41,811 nucleotides of DNA from Promethearchaeota archaeon (GTDB lineage: Archaea; Asgardarchaeota; Lokiarchaeia; Sigyniarchaeales; SOKP01), in NCBI GenBank assembly GCA_019058015.1, contig JAHLWH010000183.1, forward strand, positions 1-41,811, given 5' to 3'. The translations under genes and the position numbers were made by a program. Under the pieces are notes generated by a model. That model saw nothing but the letters and a program-made list of their open reading frames with translations. It was not told where the DNA came from and searched no databases. This document shows positions 33,674 to 41,636 of the stretch, in pieces. Each line of letters opens with the position of its first letter. Position 1 is the first letter of the stretch.

Positions 33674-33998
33674 ATTTAACCTTCTTGCGTTTTCAAACCA
33701 GATATTTCCTCTCTTTCCACTCTCTTTATGCTAATAGCATCATTTGGGCAAGTGACTGTACATAACCAATATCCCATACTTTTTTTTGGATTAATATCAA
33801 AATTTATAGACTTGGGCTTAGATAAATTATAGTTAATAAAAATAATCTTTTTATTTCTAAAAACAGATTAATTACTAAAATTTATCTATTAAAATATTTT
33901 TCATTAAAATTTGCAAGCAATATAAAAGTAATCGTTATTAGATTAAAAATTTGAAAAATAAGAAAAACCACCAAAAAAGAAATTGAAAATACCTGAAA
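33674..33998. other. Spacer between the duplicated cassettes
   Basis: AT-rich and without an intact gene. It holds the ferredoxin relic in its first half and nothing recognisable in the rest. Confidence 0.6.
33676..33840 (-). pseudogene. Degenerate 4Fe-4S ferredoxin remnant
   Basis: A minus-strand frame reads LSKPKSINFDINPKKSMGYW, then LCTVTCPNDAISIKRVE and a short tail to a TAA at 33676-33678. The TCPNDAIS segment with a preceding C is the classical end of a 4Fe-4S motif. The first part, normally C-x-G-C-G-L-C, reads SMGYWLC, so two of four cysteines are lost. The frame stays open but lacks a start and most of a domain. It is probably the relic of an iron-sulfur protein, left between the duplicated cassettes. 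Confidence 0.6.
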
Positions 33999-34157
33999 TC
34001 ACTCGGATGTTTTAATTTCTCGATATTCCTTAGTTATCAAAAATCTAATAATTTCAGTATTATTTTTTATTCCATGATACTCTTTAATGTCTTCTAACTT
34101 TTGAAATATTTCCTTTTCGATTGGAACATGCAATTCTTTATTTTTCTCAGGCACCAT
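33999..34157 (-). CDS. Small ribbon-helix-helix-like regulator, copy 2
   Basis: A 52-residue twin of the protein at 32275-32433: MVPEKNKELHVPIEKEIFQK, then LEDIKEYHGIKNNTEIIRFL, then ITKEYREIKTSE. Only about eight residues differ, mainly at the N-terminus, at helix surface positions and in the tail, while the strand and second helix are identical. It is divergent from exchanger copy 2, and operator-like palindromes lie between. Two nearly identical regulators beside two exchangers may cross-regulate both units. Confidence 0.75.
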   Translation of the reverse strand: MVPEKNKELHVPIEKEIFQKLEDIKEYHGIKNNTEIIRFLITKEYREIKTSE

Positions 34158-34373
34158 TAGATATATTTTAATATTTTTTTTTTAATAATTTTTTGGTTAC
34201 TAAAAAAAATCCACAAATTGGAAATTAAATTGATGACTTTATATACAAGAGTTATTGATCATCCATTTATTATCCAATTTTTGGAGAATAAATGGATAAC
34301 TTTATAAATTGATTTAAAGGTTATTTATATATAATCCACAAATTGAAAAAAAATTCAAAACTTCTGCTGAAAA
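34158..34373. promoter_or_regulatory. Divergent promoter/operator region, unit 2
   Basis: Contains ATCCA-CAAAT-TGGAA at 34209-34223, identical to a site in unit 1. It also holds a 37-base near-perfect palindrome at 34261-34297: the arm ATCCATTTATTATCCA is followed by ATTTT, then TGGAGAATAAATGGAT, with one mismatch in 16. A partial site ATCCACAAATTGA lies near 34334. TTTATATAC at 34240-34248 reads as a TATA box for the regulator on minus, as in unit 1. The strong conservation of the palindromes between drifted units points to a binding site. Confidence 0.65.
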
Positions 34374-35336
34374 ATGTATGAAATCTTATTTGCGATTATA
34401 TTTCTTATTATCGGAATATTTCTTATAGCATTTTCCAGTAAAATCGCTGTAAAACATTCAGCAATCCTCGCAACTGCTCTTGGTGTATCACCTTTAATAA
34501 TCGGTCTCTCATTGGTATCAATAGGAACAGATCTTCCAGAAATATTTAACTCAATTATCTCATGTTCTTTAGGGCACGGAGATATTGATGTAGGGGATTC
34601 TGTAGGTTCAGATTTAACTCAATTAACTTTAGTTTTTGGACTTCTGCCCATAATTTGCGGCTCATTTAAGGTTGATAGAAGGGAAATCATTGTATTAGGT
34701 GGATGTGAGATTTTATCACTTATAGTAATTTATGCCATTGTTGAAAAAGGATATTTTACTCGACTTAATGCACTTATTATGGTTGGGAGTTTGGTGATTT
34801 ATTTAATAATAATAAGTAGAGTTACTAAGGAAAGTATTTTGGAGCGGGTAGATTTGATGGAAAAAATTGAAACTACTAGAAGCAAACCATTTCATATTAT
34901 GATTGCCTCTTTAGGTTTCATAGGCGTAGCTATTGGCGCATATGCAATCGTTCAATCAATAATAACACTCTCAAGTGTACTTGATGTTCATGAATATATC
35001 ATCAGTTTCTTTATAGCTAGCCTCGGTACTTCTCTCCCAGAATTAGTAGTCGATATAAATGCTATTCGCAATAAACATTATAAGATCGCAATCGGAGATA
35101 TTGTTGGTAGTTGCATAGTTGATTCAACACTCTCCATAGGAATAGGACAAGTACTTTTTCCACAAGCGGTTTCTGCCGAAATCGCAATTCCTACAATTCT
35201 TTATACTCTTTTAGTATCTTTTATTGTTTTTGTCATGGTTGCAGTAAGAAAAAAAATGGATAAAAAAGCTGGTATTATCTTCATTTCCCTATATTTAGCT
35301 TCATACATATTTCTCTTTTTTACGATTTGGATTTAA
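34374..35336 (+). CDS. CaCA-family cation exchanger, copy 2
   Basis: A 320-residue paralogue of the gene at 32717-33673, with the same helix layout. The alpha repeats are SIGTDLPEIFNSIISCSLGH and ASLGTSLPELVVDINAIRNK. A visible difference lies after the first repeat, GDSVGSDLTQ here versus GDSVGSILTQ in copy 1, adding an acidic residue beside the ion site. This might alter selectivity, though that is inference. Other changes are mostly conservative and lie in the membrane helices. Start ATG at 34374; the Shine-Dalgarno is weak (TGCTGAAAA). Confidence 0.85.
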   Translation: MYEILFAIIFLIIGIFLIAFSSKIAVKHSAILATALGVSPLIIGLSLVSIGTDLPEIFNSIISCSLGHGDIDVGDSVGSDLTQLTLVFGLLPIICGSFKVDRREIIVLGGCEILSLIVIYAIVEKGYFTRLNALIMVGSLVIYLIIISRVTKESILERVDLMEKIETTRSKPFHIMIASLGFIGVAIGAYAIVQSIITLSSVLDVHEYIISFFIASLGTSLPELVVDINAIRNKHYKIAIGDIVGSCIVDSTLSIGIGQVLFPQAVSAEIAIPTILYTLLVSFIVFVMVAVRKKMDKKAGIIFISLYLASYIFLFFTIWI

Positions 35337-35422
35337 GGTTTCAGAATTATATTCGTATTTTTACATCTCTAAATCAGAAATATCATAAGTTTAATTAATT
35401 ATTAATAAAAATAAAGATTTAA

Positions 35423-36658
35423 TTACTCACTTAGCTGGATACTGGTTGGAATAATAATTGCTTTTAATGATTCTCCATGATCTTCTGTTAATTTATTAAT
35501 TAAATCTGCCCATTTTTTAAACAATAATACCTTTGACTTTCCATAGATATGATCAATATCATTATTACTGAGGTGTTCTGAAAAACAATATACCTTTCTT
35601 CGTTTTACAAAAGCTTTCCAAATCATTTGTTCACAAACAGGACTATATAATTTTGCTCCTGTTTCCGCAATTAGACTGTGGAATCCACGTCCTTCATAAC
35701 ATGAAGTCATAATGGCAATTGTGCCATATCTTTTTAACATGTTATTTGGGGCTGTCATTAAGAAATTAAAAGCTTTATGCATACCTTGTGTGAGTTCTGT
35801 ATCTTCTGGAAACAGATTAAAAAACGCAACTTCATTATCTAAGGTAACTTTTGTTTTATATACTCGATTACCTAGTTCCATTGCTTTTCTATGAGCCTTA
35901 ATAAAGTCTCCCGTAAAACAACCTCCAATTTTTCCGTTTTCTGTAAGAATAATATTTATGCTAAAATCCAACCCTACCTTTTTGGCAGTATCTTCAATAT
36001 CTTTTCTGATTTCTGTAACACGACCCATCCCTGCTCCTGATCCTCCTTTCATTGCCATATTATGGTTTCCATATAGAGTTTCAATTCCACAAACCCCAGG
36101 TAAGACAATTTTTGCTCCACCACCAAATCCAGCTAATGGATGTGGAATCACACCACCTATTGCGATCTTTAAATCAGATTCATAATACGTTTTATTAACA
36201 TGAATTGGTGTGTCCATTTTGGTCTTCCCCAAATCAACTAAATTCTCATAAGGATGATGGTTTTGAATCCTATAATTCTCTACTATTTCTCTCCCCAGTT
36301 TTAAGGTATAATCATGTCTATTCATTGGTCTATGTGCTCCAGTAGCACCAATTATTGTAATTTCATCTTTAGATATGCCACTGTTGTGAAGTTCTTTTAA
36401 AACATGGGGGATTATTTGGTATATAGGCGTAGGTCTTGACATATCATCAATAACAATTGTAATTTTCTTCTTACCTTGAGCGAGTTCTGACAATTTTGAA
36501 GAACCAATAGGATTCAAAACAGCATTTTTTATTTCCTCTTCTGAAATCTCTTGAGTATTGTTCATTCTGCCTTCTGAAACTTCCCATGAATCTGGAAACT
36601 CAAATTCTCTGAATTCCGGCTCTTTCCATGATGCCCAAGGAACTTTTATCTTTACCAT
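35423..36658 (-). CDS. LarA-family nickel-pincer-type racemase/epimerase (DUF2088)
   Basis: A 411-residue protein of the lactate racemase LarA family. Conserved parts are VIDDMSRPTPIYQIIPHVL, IGATGAHRPM (first histidine), NHHPYENLVDLG, and the large signature IGGVIPHPLAGFGGGAKIVLPGVCG. The C-terminal half carries AFFNLFPEDTELTQGMHKA. LarA enzymes use a nickel-pincer cofactor made by LarB, LarC and LarE, none of which is in the window, so the exact reaction is unclear. It is divergent from the dCMP deaminase gene with 107 bases between. Confidence 0.85.
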   Translation of the reverse strand: MVKIKVPWASWKEPEFREFEFPDSWEVSEGRMNNTQEISEEEIKNAVLNPIGSSKLSELAQGKKKITIVIDDMSRPTPIYQIIPHVLKELHNSGISKDEITIIGATGAHRPMNRHDYTLKLGREIVENYRIQNHHPYENLVDLGKTKMDTPIHVNKTYYESDLKIAIGGVIPHPLAGFGGGAKIVLPGVCGIETLYGNHNMAMKGGSGAGMGRVTEIRKDIEDTAKKVGLDFSINIILTENGKIGGCFTGDFIKAHRKAMELGNRVYKTKVTLDNEVAFFNLFPEDTELTQGMHKAFNFLMTAPNNMLKRYGTIAIMTSCYEGRGFHSLIAETGAKLYSPVCEQMIWKAFVKRRKVYCFSEHLSNNDIDHIYGKSKVLLFKKWADLINKLTEDHGESLKAIIIPTSIQLSE

Positions 36659-36765
36659 TTTTAAGAACCTTCTTGAATTTTCTTTATATATTGATTTAAT
36701 TGTTATCTTAAATATTATTTTATTAATTTTAAAATTTAAATCGTAACAAAAAATGGGAATAGTTT

Positions 36766-37251
36766 ATGTATCCAGATAAAGAGAAAGGTATAAAAAAACA
36801 AAATCGAATTTCTAAGGACCAATATTTTATGGAACTTACGGAAATTGTATCAAAAAGGTCCACGTGTATTAAAAGAAAGGTAGGTGCTGTATTAATTATG
36901 GACAATCATATTCTTTCTACCGGATATAATGGCGCTCCATCTGGATTTACTCATTGTACTGCCCAAACATGTGTAAGGCAAAATCTAAAAGAAGGAGAAC
37001 ACCCAGAATTGTGTAGGGGAGTGCATGCCGAAGCCAATTGTATAATTCAAGCTGCACTTCATGGAACATCAATCGATGGAAATACCACATTATATTGTAC
37101 AACGTTTCCTTGTATGTCTTGTTTAAAATTGTTAATGAATGCAAAAGTAAATAGAATTGTATATAAAGAGGGTTATTTTATGGAGAATAAAGTAAAACAA
37201 GATTTGGTAGATGAATCAAAAATGAAAATTGAGCAGTTTTCTGTTAAATAA
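36766..37251 (+). CDS. dCMP deaminase/ComEB-type zinc deaminase
   Basis: A 161-residue deaminase that turns dCMP into dUMP for thymidylate synthesis. The zinc site is HAEANCIIQAA, giving the His ligand and catalytic Glu, with PCMSCLKLL giving the two Cys ligands. VGAVLIMDNHILSTGYNGAP is the nucleotide-binding loop, and FTHCTAQTCVR carries further cysteines seen in dCMP deaminases as an extra zinc site. The length is as usual. It is convergent with the nucleoside hydrolase, 13 bases apart. Confidence 0.92.
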   Translation: MYPDKEKGIKKQNRISKDQYFMELTEIVSKRSTCIKRKVGAVLIMDNHILSTGYNGAPSGFTHCTAQTCVRQNLKEGEHPELCRGVHAEANCIIQAALHGTSIDGNTTLYCTTFPCMSCLKLLMNAKVNRIVYKEGYFMENKVKQDLVDESKMKIEQFSVK

Positions 37252-37264
37252 ACTTCATTTTTTT

Positions 37265-38194
37265 CTAATTGACTAACCGATTAACTACTAGATCTTTAAA
37301 AGATTTGAGGTCTTTCCAAGAAGTTGCACACCGAATATTGTTTCCATTTTCGCTTATTTTGGTTAAACCTTTTTCGGTAACTTCAATTTTTAAATTTTCA
37401 ATATTAAGTAATTCCTCAGAAAAGGCAAGATATATCGCAACGGTATCATATAGAATCGAAGTTCTTTGTTCTTTACGAATTAAGTTAGAATATCTTCTTT
37501 TTTTAGCCCAAATCTTAAAATTTTCTTTTATTGAATTCACAATAGGATTGCTACACTTAATGATACGCTTGAAATTTTCACCCGATAATCTGATATTTCC
37601 ACATGTATCCAGAGGGGTAATTGTTATCTCCCATGGAGCTTGAAAAACTTCTCTACAAGCCTGTATATTACGAATTACATTGTATTCTAATTGAGGAATA
37701 GGATTTCCTTCATAACCAATGCGTATACTACCTTGCATTCCTACAAAACGCGCATTCTGTGTAATTTCTGATCTTAATTTAAGTGCCTCAGCGATATTTC
37801 CTAGTGGTCCAATAGAGATAAGTGTAATTGGCTTAAGAGATTCTATTATTGTTGTACATAGTGCTTTAATACCATTTTCATGGATAATTCCAGGATATTG
37901 CAATAAATCATAATCTTTTACCCAACGATATAATGAACCTTTAATATGGCTGTCTTTAGGACCGATCCTGATTGGTATTTCAGTACGACCCGCGATTTCA
38001 AGAAATTTAGCAACAAGCTTAGCCTTAATCATAGTATCTTCTGAAGTAGTTGTAATTAATTTAACATCTAACTCTGGACACTTTAATAATAAACCTAAAG
38101 CCCATGTATCATCGATATCTATTCCGATATCAGTATTAAGTATAACTGGAATTTTCTTAGCATTTAGAATATTAGCATCATTTCCATTTGACAA
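37265..38194 (-). CDS. Inosine/uridine-preferring-like nucleoside hydrolase
   Basis: A 309-residue hydrolase of the IunH/ribonucleoside hydrolase fold, which cleaves the N-glycosidic bond of nucleosides. The Ca2+-binding signature is NTDIGIDIDDTWALGLLL (residues 19-36), with two extra residues before the usual DD. ITLISIGPLGNIAEALKL is the conserved second motif, and NVIRNIQACREVFQAPWEIT and TPLDTC the third. The final DTVAIYLAF matches the catalytic DP-like segment of the family with V for P. The substrate is uncertain. It sits next to dCMP deaminase, hinting at pyrimidine salvage. Confidence 0.82.
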   Translation of the reverse strand: MSNGNDANILNAKKIPVILNTDIGIDIDDTWALGLLLKCPELDVKLITTTSEDTMIKAKLVAKFLEIAGRTEIPIRIGPKDSHIKGSLYRWVKDYDLLQYPGIIHENGIKALCTTIIESLKPITLISIGPLGNIAEALKLRSEITQNARFVGMQGSIRIGYEGNPIPQLEYNVIRNIQACREVFQAPWEITITPLDTCGNIRLSGENFKRIIKCSNPIVNSIKENFKIWAKKRRYSNLIRKEQRTSILYDTVAIYLAFSEELLNIENLKIEVTEKGLTKISENGNNIRCATSWKDLKSFKDLVVNRLVN

Positions 38195-38341
38195 AATAGA
38201 TCATCTTTTTATGAGAAATGATTAATTATTATAGTCATTGTTTCTAATATCTAACAATAAATTAAATTTTTCAAATTTAGGAAGTTAGAATTATAAATAA
38301 ATAATAAATTAATCAGAACTATTATATCTATTAAATCTAAA

Positions 38342-38758
38342 TTATTTAATTGATTTGATTCTACTCAAAATTTCCTCAGTTGTTAGAATCTCTATCTGAT
38401 TTTGTTGTTCTTTTAATTTTTTATCATTCGACCAAACTTTAGCGTTTATCGTTAAAGCAAGGGCTAAATAAACAACATCTTTAGGATCGGGAGATATTTC
38501 TGTACCTTGCTCTATAAATAACATAATATCTTCTTGCGGAATAATTTTAATTCTTCGCTTGAATAGCTCTAAAAATTTTTTAAAATCATCGCTAGTTCTA
38601 TGAGTCTTTTTTAGAATTATCTTTTCATATTTTGCAAATTCATCTAAAAGAAATTCTGGTGCATAAAGTTGAAGCTCATCATTAATAATTAATTCAGCAG
38701 TTAATGAGTCTTTAATTAATGCTGCAAATAATATATTAGCATCAATTACCAATCTCAC
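38342..38758 (-). CDS. vapC: VapC-like PIN-domain toxin
   Basis: A 138-residue PIN nuclease. Acidic residues D6 (LVIDANILFAALI), E40 (FLLDEFAKYE region), D92 to D94 (ISPDPKDVVYLALAL) and D111 (VWSNDKKL) form the Mg2+ site. VapC toxins cleave RNA, often tRNA or rRNA. The GTG start overlaps the stop codon of the upstream antitoxin by one base (TAGTG), typical of toxin-antitoxin pairs. The target is unknown. Confidence 0.85.
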   Translation of the reverse strand: MRLVIDANILFAALIKDSLTAELIINDELQLYAPEFLLDEFAKYEKIILKKTHRTSDDFKKFLELFKRRIKIIPQEDIMLFIEQGTEISPDPKDVVYLALALTINAKVWSNDKKLKEQQNQIEILTTEEILSRIKSIK

Positions 38759-38985
38759 TAATGATCCCTCTTATATCGCCTAGCTAAAAGTTTACTTACT
38801 TCTTGTCCTAAAACTTCTGCTTCTTCGGGGGAAATATCACTATTCACTCTAAAACCTTTTAAAAAATTAAGATCTGCTATTTTTTGTCTCATTGATGCCC
38901 TTGCAACCTCCGACCAATTAATTTCTGGGAACTTCTCTATTTCTTTCTTTAAATCATCAGGGATTGAAAAAGTAAAATTCGTCAT
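38758..38985 (-). CDS. vapB: Antitoxin of the VapBC-like pair (ribbon-helix-helix)
   Basis: A 75-residue protein. The first part is a ribbon-helix-helix (TNFTFSIPDDLKKEIEKFPE, then NWSEVARASMRQKI), the usual DNA-binding part of VapB-type antitoxins. The basic C-terminal SKLLARRYKRDH tail would wrap the PIN toxin. It precedes vapC with translational coupling. Direct repeats of TATGTGAA lie 47-64 bases upstream and could be its operator. Confidence 0.8.
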   Translation of the reverse strand: MTNFTFSIPDDLKKEIEKFPEINWSEVARASMRQKIADLNFLKGFRVNSDISPEEAEVLGQEVSKLLARRYKRDH

Positions 38986-39185
38986 TTTATAAACTCTTTC
39001 ATGTTTTTTTTAATATTTATATACATATATTTATGTGAAAATATGTGAATTTAAATTTTTGCAATAATTTAGTGAAAGATTATGAGGAAGAAAGCAGAGG
39101 TAATATTGAAGAAAAAACATTAACAAAATAAATATAATCAAGATCTGGTAATACACTTCTTCTTTTATATATAAATGAAGTATTA
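38986..39185. promoter_or_regulatory. vapBC promoter region with possible operator repeats
   Basis: TATGTGAA occurs at 39032-39039 and again at 39042-39049, a spacing of ten bases that would put both on one face of the helix, 47-64 bases upstream of the antitoxin start. TATATACATATA at 39018-39029 is TATA-like. An inverted pair ACTTC/GAAGT flanks TTATATATAA near 39155-39181. The rest of the region holds no gene. Confidence 0.35.
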
Positions 39186-39365
39186 AAAAAAATTCTGATA
39201 CTTTTTATTTGCAATATTTTTTCTGTCTTGAACTCTCTCTTCCTTACTTTTATTCATTTTAAGTATATTATTACAAATTTCTTTTCCAATAATTACTGAA
39301 GGATTAGTCGCCCAATTCACATTAATCATCGTGCAAAAGTGATATACACTTGCTTGAATTAGTGT
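39186..39365 (-). pseudogene. Duplicated 3' tail of the PGI-like gene
   Basis: About 180 bases closely match 40229-40415, the end of the phosphoglucose-isomerase-like gene at 40237-41499. The minus-strand frame still spells INVNWATNPSVIIGKEICN-type sequence with scattered base changes. It is only a fragment with no start, so it is a partial duplicate, located about 1 kb from the parent gene. It adjoins a possible transposase piece at about 39366. Confidence 0.8.
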
Positions 39366-39567
39366 TTAAATAAAAAGAAACATCTTGCAAAGTTATATTC
39401 CTATTGTACATTGTACTCAAAACGATTTTAATATAATTAGGTGAATGAGTTCTTGATACTTTTTCATATTGTTTTTCATAACCTTTCTTGGACGGTTTAG
39501 GCAGACTCATCCAATGTTCTCTCTTTTTCTGATAAAATTTTTTAGTTGTTTGTTTAATTAATAACAA
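39366..39567 (-). pseudogene. Possible transposase fragment joined to the duplicated tail
   Basis: An 81-residue frame from a TTG at 39567 encodes a basic N-terminal part (KKFYQKKREHWMSLPKPSKK), then IVLSTMYNRNITLQDVSFYL, the kind of helix-turn-helix segment seen near the N-terminus of many transposases. It then runs into the duplicated PGI-like tail in a different frame, giving a foreign end (SSKCISLLHDD). I cannot name a family, and it may be something else. The junction near 39365 suggests a rearrangement scar. Confidence 0.35.
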
Positions 39568-39768
39568 CCTGCGTAATATAACTTAATGACTAGCCTAAAA
39601 CAATAGATAAATTTAAATCCTTGAATAACTATATAACAATCACTTCTTGAGATGATGCCATTTTTTACGAATTAGAAAGAAAAAAAGTCAAGAAGTAATA
39701 ATAATTTATAAACTCAAGAAATTACAAAATTTAAAATTATAAAAAATAAAAATGGAGGTTAAATTTCC
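39568..39768 (+). promoter_or_regulatory. Leader of the coiled-coil gene with TATA box and strong Shine-Dalgarno
   Basis: TTTATAAA at 39705-39712 lies about 57 bases upstream of the ATG, consistent with an archaeal TATA box giving a 25-35 base leader. GGAGGT at about 39752-39757 with 9-12 bases to ATG is the strongest ribosome binding site seen on the plus strand here. No further structure is obvious. Confidence 0.5.
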
Positions 39769-40173
39769 ATGTCAATTGATGAATTAAAATCTCAAATAAC
39801 CGAAAAAGAAGAAGAAAAAAAGAAGGTTGAAGATGAAACAGTTTCTAAAACTACTGTTGCAGAGTCTGAAATAAATTCTAAATATGAACCAAAAATTTCG
39901 GAACTTAAGGAAAAATTAAAAAAATCACAAGGGGAGTTGGAAACAACTCAAACACAATATGCAGAACTCAAGAATAAGCTTGCAGAATACAAAACAAATA
40001 TTAAAAATATAACTAAAGATTTGAAAATAGAAGAAAAGGAGAAAGTAGCTGAATTAAAGGCGAAAAATAAGGAAATAGAGGCGCAAAAGAAAATTAAAGT
40101 AAAAGAGATTGATGTTAAAATAAAAGAATTAAATAGTAAAATTAAAGCAATAGAAAAAGAACAAGCTGCATAG
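39769..40173 (+). CDS. Small coiled-coil protein
   Basis: A 134-residue protein made almost entirely of charged heptad-like helix (MSIDELKSQITEKEEEKKKV at the start; ELKEKLKKSQGELETTQ in the middle; KIKELNSKIKAIEKEQAA at the end). It is rich in K and E and has no cysteine, tryptophan or membrane segment. A strong GGAGGT ribosome binding site precedes it. Its role is unknown; such proteins can be structural or scaffold components, and Asgard genomes carry many. Coiled-coil similarity to cytoskeletal proteins is not evidence of homology. Confidence 0.75.
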   Translation: MSIDELKSQITEKEEEKKKVEDETVSKTTVAESEINSKYEPKISELKEKLKKSQGELETTQTQYAELKNKLAEYKTNIKNITKDLKIEEKEKVAELKAKNKEIEAQKKIKVKEIDVKIKELNSKIKAIEKEQAA

Positions 40174-40236
40174 TTTCTTCTTAACTAGAATGCATTTATA
40201 AATGAAAAATAAAAAAATGAAAATGATAAATTTAAA

Positions 40237-41499
40237 TTAGAAAAAATTCTGAAATTTATCATTTGCAATATTTTTTCTGTCTTGAACTCGCTCTTCCTTA
40301 CTTTTATTAATTTTAAGTGCATTATTGCAAATTTCCTTTCCAATAATTACTGAAGGATTAGTCGCCCAATTCACATTAATCATCGTACAAAAGAAATATA
40401 TACTTGCTTGAATTAGTGATATTAACTCTGCGATTGATTTAAGATATACATCTTTACTTGATATTTTTGCAGAAGGAACTTCTTTTTCAATTAATGCTTG
40501 AAATGTAGCATCAGCTTGAAAATTAATTATTTCCTCGGCCGATTTTCCATTGATAAAATCTATTTTCGAATTTAAACCATAATCATATTTTTCTTCATCA
40601 GTCGTCCATAGAATCGGGCTTACAGAACCGGAGCTCCCTCCTAAAAGAAATTCAAGGATTGAATGTTGACACAATGGTGCTGGCTGATAAGTTCCTATCA
40701 AACCTTTCCCATCTTTACCGCTACTTTCACTCAATCCTTGAACAAATAAACCAGTCATATATTCTAAATCTTTAAAGTAGGGCATAGAAAATATGTTATG
40801 ATAACCCTTTAAATAGAGATTATATAAAAAAGTTGCTAATTCTAATGCATAATTTCGATTATCAGAATTATTTGCAATATTCTCTAAATCCATAAAATGA
40901 GAATAACCATAGTCTAGGTATTTTAAAAATGCATTAATATCAATTCCTGCAATATATGCAGGAGCAAGTGCTACATTTGTAATTGAAGCAGCGAATCTCC
41001 CTGAAAGATCTGGAACATCTAAAATTGAGCAACCTATTTCTTTTAAAATTTCATTCATAGGTCCTCTGGAAGATATACCGAGAAAAGGAAAATTTTTTTG
41101 AAGAAATAATTCAAGTGTGGAATTGATATCTAATGTTTTTCCACCGCCAGAAATAGGAATTACAAGAGAATTATTTTCATTGCATAATTTTAAACAACTA
41201 TTAATCTCACTTGGTCTTGAACTTGTAATTGGAAAAATCTTTTTCTCTGTAAGATGACTTAGGCATAATAATGTTTGAATTGATCCCCCAGTTCCTAAGA
41301 TAATTAAATTTCTAATATTTTCATTATTTCTATAAACTTCACAAATCTTTTCTATGTGTTTTAAATCTACAAAATCGGAAGTATTTATAAAAAAAGGCTC
41401 ATCCCAATTATGCTTATTTTTTGAAATAAGTTGCTTTGCTTCTAATAATTTATCTATTGATAATTGTGGATAATATTCAAAATTTAAATTAAGATCCAA
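40237..41499 (-). CDS. Glucose-6-phosphate isomerase-like SIS-domain protein
   Basis: A 420-residue protein with two SIS domains in the phosphoglucose isomerase arrangement. LIILGTGGSIQTLLCLSHL is the first phosphosugar-binding loop (usual GIGGS). VIPISGGGKTLDINSTLELF replaces the usual SKTGTTLET. LSGRFAASITNVALAPAYIAG matches the GRFS..S.VG..P segment. LFVQGLSESSGKDGKGLIGT corresponds to the catalytic-glutamate segment, and CQHSILEFLLGGSSGSVSP to QHS...L. SK near the C-terminus aligns with the catalytic lysine region. It probably interconverts glucose-6-phosphate and fructose-6-phosphate. Its 3' end has been copied to 39186-39365. Confidence 0.8.
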   Translation of the reverse strand: MDLNLNFEYYPQLSIDKLLEAKQLISKNKHNWDEPFFINTSDFVDLKHIEKICEVYRNNENIRNLIILGTGGSIQTLLCLSHLTEKKIFPITSSRPSEINSCLKLCNENNSLVIPISGGGKTLDINSTLELFLQKNFPFLGISSRGPMNEILKEIGCSILDVPDLSGRFAASITNVALAPAYIAGIDINAFLKYLDYGYSHFMDLENIANNSDNRNYALELATFLYNLYLKGYHNIFSMPYFKDLEYMTGLFVQGLSESSGKDGKGLIGTYQPAPLCQHSILEFLLGGSSGSVSPILWTTDEEKYDYGLNSKIDFINGKSAEEIINFQADATFQALIEKEVPSAKISSKDVYLKSIAELISLIQASIYFFCTMINVNWATNPSVIIGKEICNNALKINKSKEERVQDRKNIANDKFQNFF

Positions 41500-41636
41500 A
41501 TAACTACACCTAAAAATTTTATATTTTTATCATAATATTATAATAGTAAAAAAAAGAAGATTAATAAATCCATTAAAAACTTTTTTTAATTATATATTTA
41601 TTATATGTTATATACAGATAAAAACTGAGAATAGCG
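41500..41636. promoter_or_regulatory. Divergent promoter region (PGI-like gene / Roadblock gene)
   Basis: 137 AT-rich bases between divergent genes. TTATATATTTATTATATG near 41589-41606 contains TATA-like boxes suitable for the Roadblock gene. There is no clear Shine-Dalgarno before its ATG, so its transcript may be leaderless or short-leadered. Confidence 0.4.

Larger units (their letters stand above)
33999..35336. repeat. Duplicated cassette, unit 2 (regulator plus exchanger)
   Basis: The second unit of the direct duplication described at 32275-33673; same gene order, strand arrangement and operator type, with a shorter spacer (216 versus 283 bases). Confidence 0.85.

Noticed and set aside
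32434-34373. CRISPR-like array because ATCCA elements recur
   Set aside because: The elements are short, palindromic, irregularly spaced and lie in promoter positions; no repeats of 25-40 bases with uniform spacers exist.
37265-38194. Toxin or ADP-ribosyl hydrolase reading of the gene
   Set aside because: The DxDxxxDD-type signature and ISIGPLGNI segment fit nucleoside hydrolases.
39769-40173. Homology to a eukaryotic cytoskeletal or SNARE-like protein
   Set aside because: Low-complexity coiled coil gives chance similarity; no specific signature is present.
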